Assembly: GCA_020080175.1 (NCBI GenBank)
Contig: JAGHQL010000266.1
Location: forward strand, 1-23,898
Origin: Glutinoglossum americanum
Taxonomy: Eukaryota > Ascomycota > Geoglossomycetes > Geoglossales > Geoglossaceae
Length of the DNA stretch: 23,898 nucleotides
Reading direction: 5' to 3'
Notes under the pieces: model-generated
Database searches by the model: none
The model's input: only the letters and a program-made list of their open reading frames with translations
Told to the model about the DNA's origin: nothing
In this document: positions 1 through 9,120 of the stretch, piece by piece
Layout of the letters: the number at the start of each line of letters is the position of its first letter
Position numbering within the stretch: position 1 is the stretch's first letter
Made by a program: the position numbers and the translations under genes

Positions 1-493
1 GCCGCTGCTACCCCCCACGGGCACCGGCACGACGACGGCCCGCCCCGCAAGCGGCCACCCCTCCCACCCCCGCACGACAGAAGGCTACTACTGGGGCTAC
101 ACCACGCGCCTCTCCCCGACTCTCTCCGCGGTCTTCACCCAAAGCCCCTTCCCCGGCGGTTACACCCTCAGCATCGGCACCTCCGAGCGCGGACGCCCCC
201 TCTCGCACTACACCTCCCCCACCTCCTCCTCTCCGCTCCCGCCCCCAGCCCCGGACCAGGACGCGCACATCGTGGTGGTGTTCGGGGGCCTAGCGGGCCT
301 GGAAGCCGCGGTCGGCGCCGACGAGGAGTTGCGCGGTTTGGGCGTCGGGGCCGGGGACGCGCGGGATCTGTTTGATTGGTGGGTCGACGTGTGTCCCGGC
401 CAGGGCAGTCGGACAATTAGGACAGAGGAGGCGGTTTGGGTGGGGTTGGCGGGGGTGAGGGCGTGGTTGGTTGGTGGGTTGGTGGGTGAATAG
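1..493 (+). CDS. SPOUT-fold RNA methyltransferase, C-terminal part (C9orf114/SPOUT1 family)
   Basis: Partial gene cut by the window start; the frame is open from base 2 to a TAG at 491-493. The visible about 163 residues carry the hallmarks of the C9orf114/SPOUT1 (DUF171) family: YYWGYTTRL, LSAVFTQSPFPGGY, the conserved IGTSERG, VVVFGGLAGLEAA, and the C-terminal CPGQGSRTIRTEEA knot-forming motif that ends the SAM-binding trefoil fold. The family comprises SAM-dependent RNA methyltransferases; the human member is also known as the kinetochore/spindle protein CENP-32. The substrate of fungal members is not known to me. A Thr/Pro-rich stretch precedes the catalytic block, and a Ser/Pro loop separates IGTSERG from VVVFGG. 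No intron is needed in the visible part. The sequence is very GC-rich, unlike the central window. It converges on the Rsm22 gene, with 293 bases between stop codons. Family assignment is firm; the biological role is inferred. Confidence 0.88.
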   Translation, partial: PLLPPTGTGTTTARPASGHPSHPRTTEGYYWGYTTRLSPTLSAVFTQSPFPGGYTLSIGTSERGRPLSHYTSPTSSSPLPPPAPDQDAHIVVVFGGLAGLEAAVGADEELRGLGVGAGDARDLFDWWVDVCPGQGSRTIRTEEAVWVGLAGVRAWLVGGLVGE

Positions 494-786
494 GTAATAC
501 GTGCTGGGTACAGGATGGGTTGGGTGAAAGTGGGTTGATTGATTGATATGATACTACATGTATATATGTACACGCCCCTTGCAACGCCCTGTTATTCCTA
601 GGGCTATGAACGAGTAGAGTAAAATCCCCTCCATATATCAAGGGACTGCGGGATCACTTTTCTTTTCTTTTCTTTTTTAAAGAAAGGGGGATTTCGTAGA
701 AAGTGTTGATACACCCGCCCCTCAGCCGTACAAAGCCTAGGCATCACCTGCATCACCTAACAGCCCTCCCCCCCTATAAGGCTGGC
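494..786. other. Convergent intergenic gap with a (CTTTT)4 microsatellite
   Basis: Shared 3' region of the SPOUT methyltransferase (+) and RSM22 (-). It holds T/G-rich simple sequence just after the first stop, a GATT-type short repeat near 536-548, and four perfect CTTTT units at 657-678. No coding potential was recognised. Both 3' untranslated regions and polyadenylation signals must lie here. Confidence 0.6.
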
Positions 787-3150
787 CTAGAACTCATCCC
801 CCACAATCTCCCTCGGGACCCTCTCCTTCCTCCCCTTCTTATCCCTCTTCCCACCCCTAGCCTTCTTCCCCTTAACCAACTCCCTCACACCCTCCATCCC
901 TTTCTCCCCAACCTCCACCTCAAAAACCTTCTTCTCCCTCTTCCTTTTCCCCCCATTCTCCGCTTCCTCCCCGCCCACCTTCCCTACCCTCGCCTTCCGT
1001 GGAATCCTCGTCTTGGCCCCCAGCGGCCATAGGTCCCCCCACGAGGACTTGGTTGCGTCGCGGTAGGCTTGCTTGCCGAAGGAGCGAGGGACAATCCAGC
1101 GTTCAATTTGGCCGGCTGGTGTGCAGAGGTCCATGATGACGTGTTTGTGACGTTTTATAGGATGGAGGATGGAACGAGGGAGGCTGAGGGGATGAACCGG
1201 TTGGTAATCTTGGTCGCCGGGTCTGGAGTTGTGACCGGAGAAGGCAGCCTCTGTGGCTGCGTGGCCCTGGGTTAGGCCGTTGGTAACTCGTTCATCGCCG
1301 CCGCGCCTCACCGCTAGGTAGCTGAATTTAATGTCCTCATGGTTTCTATCGGTGGCACCCATGACCCGCTGAAGAAGCGGTGGACGGATGTATCTCTGCC
1401 TGAAGTGACAAAAGTCCTTTCGGCCAGAAGAAAGGCCGGGCGTAAGGTACATGGGACATTTCGTGTGGTTTGTGCAGGGGGCAATAATCATGCCGGGTTC
1501 CTTCGGCGTAGATGGACTTTCAACGGCGGATTGGAGTTCAATTGCATGCTCTGCGGAACCCGGGGACGAGATGTAGTTTGACAAGAGCATATCGCGAGCC
1601 CCGGCTATCGCCTCGAACCCCCTGGGGAGACCCTTCTCTATGAGAATGAGGACACCGCCATCAGGGTTTAGAAGCGACCAGAGATTCTGGATGTGGTTTT
1701 TGCGGCGGTAATCCTCCCGCAAAGGCCAAATCGTATGAGGTGCAACAATGACGTCAAACTGCTTTCGTGGCGTCACTGAATCTTGACCCTCTTGAGCTGG
1801 CCCGGATGCGTGAACGTAATCCGGGAGGCGGGGTATGAAGGTCGTGTTTTCAATAAACCTACTGGCGCGGTAGCGGAGGGTCTCAGAGCCCGTAACAGCT
1901 GTGGCTCTCCCAAGGGGTGTTTCTTTTGGCAGGCTTTCTAGACCTCCCTTCTCGTGTTCCCCCCGCATTCTATCCCACTCTGCTCCCAGAACTTCACGCC
2001 ATGCAATAATTCCCGCTCCACCGGCTCCAGCGTCCAAAAAGCGTGGCCCTCCTTCTTTGTTGAGAAGCTCGCTGAGCCACCTGCCGCCCAGCCGCTTTCG
2101 GACCTCTACTAATGTGCTCATGACTGCTGTATACGCTCCGGGCATTACACAAGATAGATAGAGATTTCCTTGGGCATCTGACATTTGGCCTTGCGATGCT
2201 TCCAGCGCAATTGGTTTCTGCGGGAGATGTTTCTTCGTCGCGGGGGCAAATGGAGAATATGGAAGCCCTGCCCCTCCAAAGATATTTTCTGCGGCTTCTG
2301 CGTGGTGCTTGGGCACTATTTTCGCTAGAAGAGATTCTACCGGATCTAAGAAAGTGGCTCGCGGAAGGCTCAGTGTTGTTGGTGAGGTGCGAAACCGTCC
2401 AGCGAGGGTGTGAGGGTGCGTACGAAGCGACTCAGCAGAAGTATAGACGTCCGGCTCATCAACATCCTCATACCCATCCCCCTCCTCTTCCTCTTCGCCT
2501 TCCTCGGATTCATCTGGCTCGTATTCTGGATCTTCCTCCTCCTCTGGAGAAGCTTTCAGCGCGTCTAGCATATCCCGCTGCAATCTCAGCAACATCTTGG
2601 TTTCCTGTGAACTCCGCCCCTCCACATCAATTGTGCCGCCATCCTCTGAAGTCCCTGAACTGGCTGTCCGTGGCTCCACCTCTGTAGCGTTTCCTTTGTG
2701 ATAGCTCACTTCCTCCAACTCTCCGTTGGCGTTCTCCTTGAGAAGAGTATTCTCCGAAACAGCCTCCTCTTTTCCCAACGAAGGCTCAAAATCTTCGGTG
2801 GTAGTGTATCGGAGCGGGGGGCCGTATAGCCTCTCGTATATCGCATACTCTTCCTCCGTGAGAAACTTCTCTGGTAAACAATCACCGAAGGTCTGCCGTG
2901 CAGATCGCACCACCTCTTCTATATGTTCTAGGGACCGTGGTGAGTCATCATTCTCCGGCTCTCCGTCAGGTATCCGTTGCAATTGTGATGTGGCGAATAG
3001 TCTCTTAGCTATCCTCCGAGGCCTGCGTATGCTTGCCCGAGGCCGAGCTTGTGTGGAGGTTCGTAGGGACTTGCTAAAACCATTTTCAAAAAGGGCAAGC
3101 AGATGAAGCCGACATGGTAGACACACCGGCTTCAATGGCCGAGCTAGCAT
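787..3150 (-). CDS. RSM22: Mitochondrial Rsm22/METTL17-type ribosome-associated methyltransferase-like protein
   Basis: Single-exon gene of 787 codons plus stop. Rsm22 (METTL17 in animals) associates with the small mitoribosomal subunit during assembly and is needed for mitochondrial translation. The N-terminus is rich in Arg, Ser and Leu with almost no acidic residues, as expected for a mitochondrial presequence. A long acidic stretch (about residues 190-235) follows. The Rossmann motif I, FLDAGAGGAG, lies near residue 372. The family's zinc/iron-sulfur cysteine block follows: APC (about 560), KCPM (about 566), DFCHFRQRY (about 581) and a later MDLCTPAG cysteine (about 674), matching the four cysteines that bind an Fe-S cluster in human METTL17. 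The tail is strongly basic. The frame stays open upstream to a GTG at 3210, but ATG at 3148-3150 is the first real start and opens directly into the presequence. The gene diverges from LIP5. Cluster binding here is inferred from the conserved cysteines. Confidence 0.9.
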   Translation of the reverse strand: MLARPLKPVCLPCRLHLLALFENGFSKSLRTSTQARPRASIRRPRRIAKRLFATSQLQRIPDGEPENDDSPRSLEHIEEVVRSARQTFGDCLPEKFLTEEEYAIYERLYGPPLRYTTTEDFEPSLGKEEAVSENTLLKENANGELEEVSYHKGNATEVEPRTASSGTSEDGGTIDVEGRSSQETKMLLRLQRDMLDALKASPEEEEDPEYEPDESEEGEEEEEGDGYEDVDEPDVYTSAESLRTHPHTLAGRFRTSPTTLSLPRATFLDPVESLLAKIVPKHHAEAAENIFGGAGLPYSPFAPATKKHLPQKPIALEASQGQMSDAQGNLYLSCVMPGAYTAVMSTLVEVRKRLGGRWLSELLNKEGGPRFLDAGAGGAGIIAWREVLGAEWDRMRGEHEKGGLESLPKETPLGRATAVTGSETLRYRASRFIENTTFIPRLPDYVHASGPAQEGQDSVTPRKQFDVIVAPHTIWPLREDYRRKNHIQNLWSLLNPDGGVLILIEKGLPRGFEAIAGARDMLLSNYISSPGSAEHAIELQSAVESPSTPKEPGMIIAPCTNHTKCPMYLTPGLSSGRKDFCHFRQRYIRPPLLQRVMGATDRNHEDIKFSYLAVRRGGDERVTNGLTQGHAATEAAFSGHNSRPGDQDYQPVHPLSLPRSILHPIKRHKHVIMDLCTPAGQIERWIVPRSFGKQAYRDATKSSWGDLWPLGAKTRIPRKARVGKVGGEEAENGGKRKREKKVFEVEVGEKGMEGVRELVKGKKARGGKRDKKGRKERVPREIVGDEF

Positions 3151-3342
3151 AATTTCCTGCTGGTTGGCCCAATGCTTGCAGTGGGAAGAAGAAATTGCTC
3201 GTTGAGGCACTTGGAAAGGGAGATGTGAAAATCGACCGGAAGCCGGAATATTGATATTCCGGCATGATTATGTCATTGCCAACATTTATCGATGCTTGTC
3301 CCAACAAGCAGATTTCCCTCGCAAAACCTCCATAGATACCCA
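3151..3342. promoter_or_regulatory. Divergent promoter of RSM22 and LIP5
   Basis: Only 192 bases separate the ATG of RSM22 (-) from the chosen ATG of LIP5 (+), so both 5' untranslated regions and both core promoters must fit here. A perfect inverted repeat (3242-3263) sits in the middle. If LIP5 instead starts at the in-frame ATG at 3292, the gap falls to 141 bases. Confidence 0.65.
3242..3263. promoter_or_regulatory. Perfect 9+9 inverted repeat with a 4-base loop
   Basis: The arms GCCGGAATA (3242-3250) and TATTCCGGC (3255-3263) are exact reverse complements around TTGA. The site contains CCG and CGG triplets separated by 14 bases, a layout compatible with a Zn2Cys6 dimer, and it could also form a hairpin in an RNA leader. 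The repeat is seen directly; a role as operator is inference. Confidence 0.5.
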
Positions 3343-4766
3343 ATGGCGGCGACAGCAAGTAGATTCCGGTGCCTATATGCGCCCCCATTCAGGGCCGCGC
3401 CGAAGGCACCCACCTCGTCAGCCCTCGCTGCGAGTCGGTCGTTCGCCACTGCAACTCCTGAACGTTCCGCTACAGATTCGACCTCACAGAGGAAGCCGAC
3501 TACATTTAAAGATAAGCTCAACGCCGGCCCTTCGTTCGCCGATTTTGTGACTGGTAATTCGAGTGTCGAAGGAGCCCTTTTGCCTGAGGATGTATTCGAA
3601 CTGAAGACCGCTATGGTTGGACCCAAGGGTAAAAAGAGGGAGATTACTCGATTGCCAGAATGGCTGAAGACGCCAGTTCCCGTAGGCGAAAACTACAAGA
3701 AGATCAAAAACGATCTTCGGGGTTTGAATTTACATACCGGCGAGTGGCGCCCTTTCCTTGTCAAGGGTCATCTATTCTGTCTTGCATTCGCTGACAATTG
3801 TTTTGTAAACACATAGTATGTGAAGAAGCTAGATGCCCTAATATCTCCGACTGCTGGGGTGGATCTTCGAAATCTGCTGCAACAGCCACCATCATGCTCA
3901 TGGGCGACACCTGCACACGCGGCTGTCGCTTCTGCTCCGTCAAAACCTCCAAAACTCCTCCACCGCTGGATCCCCATGAGCCCGAGCACACGGCTGAGGC
4001 ACTGTCGCGGTGGGGGCTAGGCTACGTGGTCCTCACATCCGTGGATCGTGATGACCTAGCGGACGGGGGCGCTCGCCACTTTGCGGAGACAATCCGGAAG
4101 ATTAAGCAAAAAGCACCAACAATGCTGGTGGAGGCTCTGACCGGGGACTATGCTGGCGATCTAGAGATGGTGAAGATAGTAGCGCAGAGCGGACTGGATG
4201 TCTACGCGCACAACGTCGAGACGGTGGAGGAATTAACGCCACAAGTCAGAGATCGCAGGGCAACATTCCGACAGAGCCTGAAGGTCCTGGGGACAGCCAA
4301 GGCATCTAAGGAGGGACTCATCACCAAGACGAGCATCATGCTTGGTTTAGGAGAGACCGAAGAACAAATCTGGGACACATTGAGAGGTGCATCTACACCT
4401 TATCCCCTTTCCAAAGATAAAACATAATTTAATAATTGAAACCGCTAACGCTTATCCCCGTCTATAACAGACCTCCGCGCCACCTCCGTCGACGTAATAA
4501 CATTCGGTCAGTATATGCGTCCCACAAAACGCCATATGAAAGTCCACTCGTACATACCCCCCACCGTCTTTGAGCTCTGGCGGCAGCGCGCCCTCGACAT
4601 GGGCTTCCTTTACTGTGCCAGCGGGCCCCTAGTTAGGAGCTCGTATAAGGCCGGCGAAGCTTTCATCGAGAACGTGCTAAAGAAGCGGGCGGCAGGGAAG
4701 AACGAGACCGCAGTGAGTGCCGGGTCGGCGGCGGCGGAGATTGATTCAATAGCTAGAAATGCGTAA
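3343..4766 (+). CDS. LIP5: Lipoyl synthase, mitochondrial (three exons)
   Basis: Radical-SAM enzyme that inserts two sulfurs into octanoyl groups on the lipoyl domains of mitochondrial dehydrogenases and glycine cleavage H protein. Exons: 3343-3739, 3817-4386, 4471-4766, giving 420 residues. An Arg/Ser/Ala-rich leader (about 45 residues) looks like a mitochondrial presequence. The auxiliary-cluster motif C-X4-C-X5-C is at C134, C139, C145; the radical-SAM motif C-X3-C-X2-C is at C165, C169, C172; the C-terminal RSSY serine-ligand motif is present in VRSSYKAGE. Family blocks [23 protein letters not shown] and YAHNVETV are intact across the splice joins. Intron 1 has a GC donor; intron 2 is GT-AG with a GCTAAC branch site. 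An upstream in-frame ATG at 3292 would add 17 residues; the ATG at 3343 was preferred because it begins the leader in good context (cccaATGg). Confidence 0.95.
3740..3816 (+). other. GC-AG intron in LIP5
   Basis: The exon must end after LNLHT plus one G and resume at TATGTGAAGAA to give the family motif VCEEA. The donor that does this is G/GCGAGT, a GC donor, paired with ACATAG and a GCTGACA branch site 20-25 bases upstream. No GT donor nearby restores the frame and motif. The unspliced frame stays open through the whole intron until TAG at 3814-3816, the last three intron bases. Confidence 0.8.
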
Positions 4767-5970
4767 TTGTCCTTAATATGTGTAGAAATACATTTTTCTA
4801 TAGATTACGCCTAAGGGGCTTTTTATCATATCGGCTGGGGGTTCTTTATTCCTAGCTATCTTTAGGTTATTAGGGTCTATTCTCAGGCAGCATTGTTTCG
4901 GCGTTTTTATGGAATACAAGACTGCCGAAACCCTGGCGAAATAATGTCATCTACAATCTTATGGCATAGGTAACTGGTACTCAGGTCGTACCCCACATAA
5001 CTGATCTTGGAGGATATTGTATGAAAATCTGTCTAAGAGGAGCGGAACGACTGGTCGGAATGTCTCGATCGGGCCGAGTAGTTTCTACGGGGACTCGCGA
5101 TGACTGCATGGCATGGCATCGGAGACGGATTATCCGTCCTCAAGAGCGGGGAAACACAAGCATATGTAAAGGAAGCATTAGTTGCAGTGGCATAAAAGCC
5201 AAATAAACACATGAATGCCCTTCGTTACCCCAATCAGCACTACCATCAAAACACGCTTTCGAATCAAGAGTAGTTACACGTGGTTATAGGGAGGGAATTT
5301 TGATGATGCCCGTAACAGCGAGACGAGGTAGGAACGCCTAAACGCACCTGCTCCGACTTAAATGATGCATTTGGTCGCCGCTGCTGCGCACCAGTCCACA
5401 AAGAATAAACTTGACTTGATAAGAAAACAAGGCAGGACGAGACGGCTTAAAACAGGCTAACGGAACATAGCGCCTCGACAAGGAGAATAATAGTCAAAGT
5501 GACAGAAACGCGATGAATGTAGCATGAAGCAAAATATCTGGTGTGCGGTGGAACATCCGCAAGCCATAGTCCCATCTTCGTTTTCGTCATCGCGGTCATA
5601 GTCTGGTATGGTCGAAAACAGCGCAGTATATTAATCGTCAACTCGTGAGAAGTCGTGTAATTGAAGTTTTTTTGTAGCCGTTCGCAGATGCCAACACCAC
5701 TGATGCGTGTAATATCTTGAAAAGGAGTAATGCGTATGGTGCTTCTCCTTCTCCGTCTCGTCGCGGCCCGTTCCAGGCAGCGAGTGTAGTGTATTACCCA
5801 TATCAATGCCTGCTACTATCGTCCTTATGACCTCTACCCGAGTCCGCAGTATCCGGTTTCCACATCTCTGGCTGAAAATCCGAGTTTCGGAAATGAGCAG
5901 GGTTAAAATGTGAACTAAAACCTGTTAATTTGGCTTCACAATCAGAGTGGGTACTCAGGCGCGGGAATCC
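4767..5970. other. 1.2 kb convergent intergenic region, no gene recognised
   Basis: Lies between the stop codons of LIP5 (+) and otubain (-). The first 100 bases are AT-rich. Short open frames exist on both strands (for example 5021-5206 on + and 5447-5806 on -), but the longer one lacks an ATG and neither resembles a known protein. A small perfect hairpin lies at 5124-5138. No transposon ends, tRNA or repeat family was recognised. Confidence 0.5.
5124..5138. repeat. 7+7 inverted repeat with one-base loop
   Basis: GACGGAT and ATCCGTC flank a single T. With one unpaired base the stem can extend by GAG/CTC outside the arms. It lies between two converging genes. No function can be assigned from sequence alone. 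Confidence 0.35.
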
Positions 5971-7748
5971 TTACTTCCGGAATGTTGGAGTCTGAAACGG
6001 TAGATTGGGCATGGGCGACGGATGGAATTCAGCCTCAAGCTCATACTTTGATGGCCTAAAGCCCCCAATATCGCCAACAGGCCTAAGCGGTAAGGTCGTG
6101 GTGGAGAAGGTGGACAGGGCAGGCGATACCGGGGATGTATAGGTATCCGGAGACATTGCGCTTGGCGTTACAGGGACAAATGGTGTACTCATCCCCGGTA
6201 TTTCCAAGTATGTCGACATGTCACTGCTGACAGGAACAACGGGAACTGGTTGGAAAGTGCCATACGTAACGGGAGTAGCATAGGCAACCTGAAGATTCGT
6301 AGGGCTTGACATTAGTGCAGCAACGTCCTCTATCTTGTAGAGGATATCATAATGCCCACTATTAAACGTCAGATCCACGGGACATCGCACGGGATTTCAG
6401 GGTACCTACGGTCTATACAGTAATCGAAATGTTGGAGCATCGGGGTTGAGGGGCGCCCCTGATGCATCCATACGCTCGAATTTGTGACTGTTCACCTCCA
6501 CGCCAACACTCCTGTCGAGGTAGAGGATTTCTACTGCAAGACCAGCGGGTAATATTAGTGCATCAATTAGTGCGTTCATCCCGATGTGTTCAATCTCGAC
6601 CTGATAGGGTTCAATCTGGCTGGCGCAGTATTGCTCAACAGTATCCTCAAGCAAGAATGGTTGGTAGGCCTCGACATGGGTCTTCATCCAGGCACTCGTG
6701 AGCAACTAGGAAGGTGGGTTAGCAAGCGCCTTGGCGCGATAAACTTCAATCAGACCAAAGTGTTACGGGTATAGCGAACCAAACGATTCTCATCCAGATA
6801 TATGGTGAATAAGAAGCCAAAATAAGACAGCAAACACGTACCCTAAAATGAGTGATGATCGCACTAGAGATGCCTGGATCATTGAATGCCTTGAGAAGTC
6901 CAGCATCGTCACTTGATGTAGGGAGGGAATAAGCAATCTCTGATAAAAGATTGAGAGTCTCCTGCACGAAATCCTCGTATAGATGCTCCGCGAAACCAGC
7001 TTGGTTCAACAAATTATTCAAGGATTTCAACCTCGTCAACTCCTCCAGAATGCGGCCCTTGTCTCCAATGCGATGAAGTGTCTCAAAATAGCTGAACGCA
7101 ATTGCTGCCGAAAGAAATCAGCATTACTGAGAAACTTCAGAATATAATGTACCACTACTAGACGTCTGAGTATAGATCAGACGATTAATTACTGACCTCG
7201 CCAGCCGCAGTTTCCATCACCTTTTACTGTTCGATAGTGAGAGTATTTTTGAGGCAGGACCTAGGACAATAATTTATTAATTGAGTCAAGCGACGGTGAG
7301 TGAAGTTTGCTCATATTAGATTGCTCTTACAGCTGTTTTACGGACAAAAATCTCATCCGCATTCTGATACTCCGCCGTTATCGCTTGGCTCGACTGCCTT
7401 TTACCAACGAGTGGCCCCTGTGGGAATCAGCCTTCATTCCGACCACACTAATAGCTTGCTGAAGTGTACCTCAATTTCTGGTTCATATTCGTTGGATAGT
7501 TTCTGTAGAGTCGCGAGTGCTTCCGCTGTCTGTGTCTGGAGCGGCGGCATTCTGAAATTCAGGTGTCGTTGAGGAGCCGTGGAGGTGAAAACACCCGTGG
7601 CGCTAAACGGTGGGTGTCCAACTCCAGGCCGACTCGCAGCAGCGAGAGGCAGAGTCGACGAGGAAGCGAAAACGGTGCCCGGCGGTCGAAATCCTTGCCT
7701 TTGACCTCCCCAATGATTGACATTCAATATTGCATTTTGACCACTCAT
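5971..7748 (-). CDS. Otubain-family deubiquitinase (peptidase C65), six exons
   Basis: Cysteine protease of the OTU/otubain family that removes ubiquitin from proteins. Exons (minus strand order): 7748-7470, 7417-7331, 7260-7197, 7104-6842, 6705-6410, 6358-5971; total 458 residues. The five introns (52, 70, 92, 136 and 51 nt) all have GT-AG ends and every join restores family sequence. The catalytic triad is visible: D137 and C140 in KGDGNCGWR, and H332 in GHYDILY, which is itself rebuilt across the last intron. Other family blocks: EYEPEIEGPLVGKRQSS, HRIGDKG, AFNDPGISSAIITHFR, SAWMKTHVEAYQPFL and QIEPYQVEIEHIGMNAL. The N-terminal 70 residues are low-complexity. After the catalytic domain comes about 110 residues rich in Pro, Ser, Thr and Val, ending in a conserved-looking segment around RPSKYELEAEFHPSPMPNL; animal OTUB1 (about 270 residues) has no such tail. 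Its linkage specificity cannot be judged here. Confidence 0.9.
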
Positions 7749-9120
7749 GCCTGAGGAGAGGAGTGAATTGCCTGCCGCGTCGGTTTGGGTACTTCGAAGT
7801 TCTCGAGTGTTTCCTTCTTTCCCTAAAGGTTGACACGATCAAACGGAGTAACTTAACCGCCCAACAGCGACCAACAGAATGCACGGGGAAACCCCAAGAT
7901 TTATGAACAGCACAAGCGATACAAGCTTCGCTCTATCTCATCGAATTGTCAGCGACCTAACGAGAGAAGGTGGGGCGGACCACTGCCTCTTCCCGTTGTT
8001 CGCTCCGTGGTGCATAAGTATTCGCTCTCGCGCTGCCCTCTGGTTGCGAGATTCACGGCAGCTAAAGAATAGAGACAAAAGAAGAGCCTCAGTTCAGTTA
8101 TTCAGCACATCCATACAAGAATCAACCCAACTACGCCCGACCAGGGACAAGGGCACAAGGGATTAGGCTATGCAAGTATGCATCTTTCGATTCCGCCAGA
8201 CCATCCCCCGACGACGCCCAAAGAGACCGTAAAACCCGCGCGCCAAGGCCAGCGTGGATTGGTGGGACGGTCTCAATGCAACAATCATATTAATTTAGTT
8301 GTCCTATCTGTGTCTCTGGCTCTAGCTATGTCGGTGGTACTCCCAAGATCGCTCCGCTGCAAGTCCCGGAGCCCGCAGTTTCTCTGTACGAGCATGCAAC
8401 TACCAGCAGGGCCAGGGAGGGCGGTGCATACATACTGGGTTGCATTTCACTCTACATACTTTCACTATTCCACCTACCTAATCACCAGACTTTCAGGGTA
8501 TATATGATATGTGAGATAAGTCCCGAACAACAGGCTACTTCATCCTGCGAGCTCTAGACTTAATGTCGGCGACATACGAAAACACGGCTTGTTATTCAGT
8601 CTTTCCGATATTTATTGGTCCCATTGCAAGCGAGCTATTCATGGAGCAACGTGACTGGAGCAGCAAAGCGAATCCACCATGTGCAAGTCCAGGCGTTGCA
8701 GCAGCTACCCGTGAATCCGCATCAGCTATAGAACTGTGAAGGGACAAGTAGAGCGAGAGCCAATGAGGGCAACTTCCACGCAAAAACGAGACAATAAGAA
8801 AATGGTGAGATAGACAAACGTCGATCCCCCGCTGCAATCGAAGCCAGCCCATGTCCTTGTAGAGCATGTGCGAGCTTAGAGTAACACCCATCCATGACAA
8901 GAGAAAATGCAAGCGATACGATACGCACAAAGATCCCACTTGCATCGAGATTGGCCCAGCATCTATGAATGAGTGCTACCCGCAGCAAGCGATTCGATAA
9001 TCTACTTTCCCCAATCCGAGAGCCAAGCCTACCGTGGAAACACCCGATCTGGGCTTCCCGTCCCCTGTTGCCGATTGGGTCGGTTTCGCCTCGCAAAATA
9101 GCCTGCATGAAACCTGCACG
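7749..9120. other. 1.4 kb intergenic region: otubain promoter and CSN2 3' flank
   Basis: Upstream of otubain (-) and downstream of CSN2 (-), so it should hold the otubain promoter and the CSN2 3' untranslated region. Several ATG-started open frames occur (7879-8166 and 8178-8507 on +, 8722-9108 on -), but they overlap one another or known UTR space and resemble nothing known to me. No RNA gene or mobile element was seen. Confidence 0.5.

Noticed and set aside
3151-3210. GTG-started extension of RSM22 by 20 residues
   Set aside because: The first codon is GTG; fungal nuclear genes use ATG, and the ATG at 3148-3150 opens directly into a good mitochondrial presequence.
5447-5806. 119-codon minus-strand frame in the LIP5/otubain gap
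   Set aside because: Starts with TTG, not ATG, and shows no family motif.
8178-8507. 109-codon plus-strand frame
   Set aside because: No recognisable domain, signal or conservation clue; likely chance.
8722-9108. ATG-started 128-codon minus-strand frame just after CSN2
   Set aside because: Lies in the CSN2 3' flank, resembles no protein known to me, and is not clearly different from chance.
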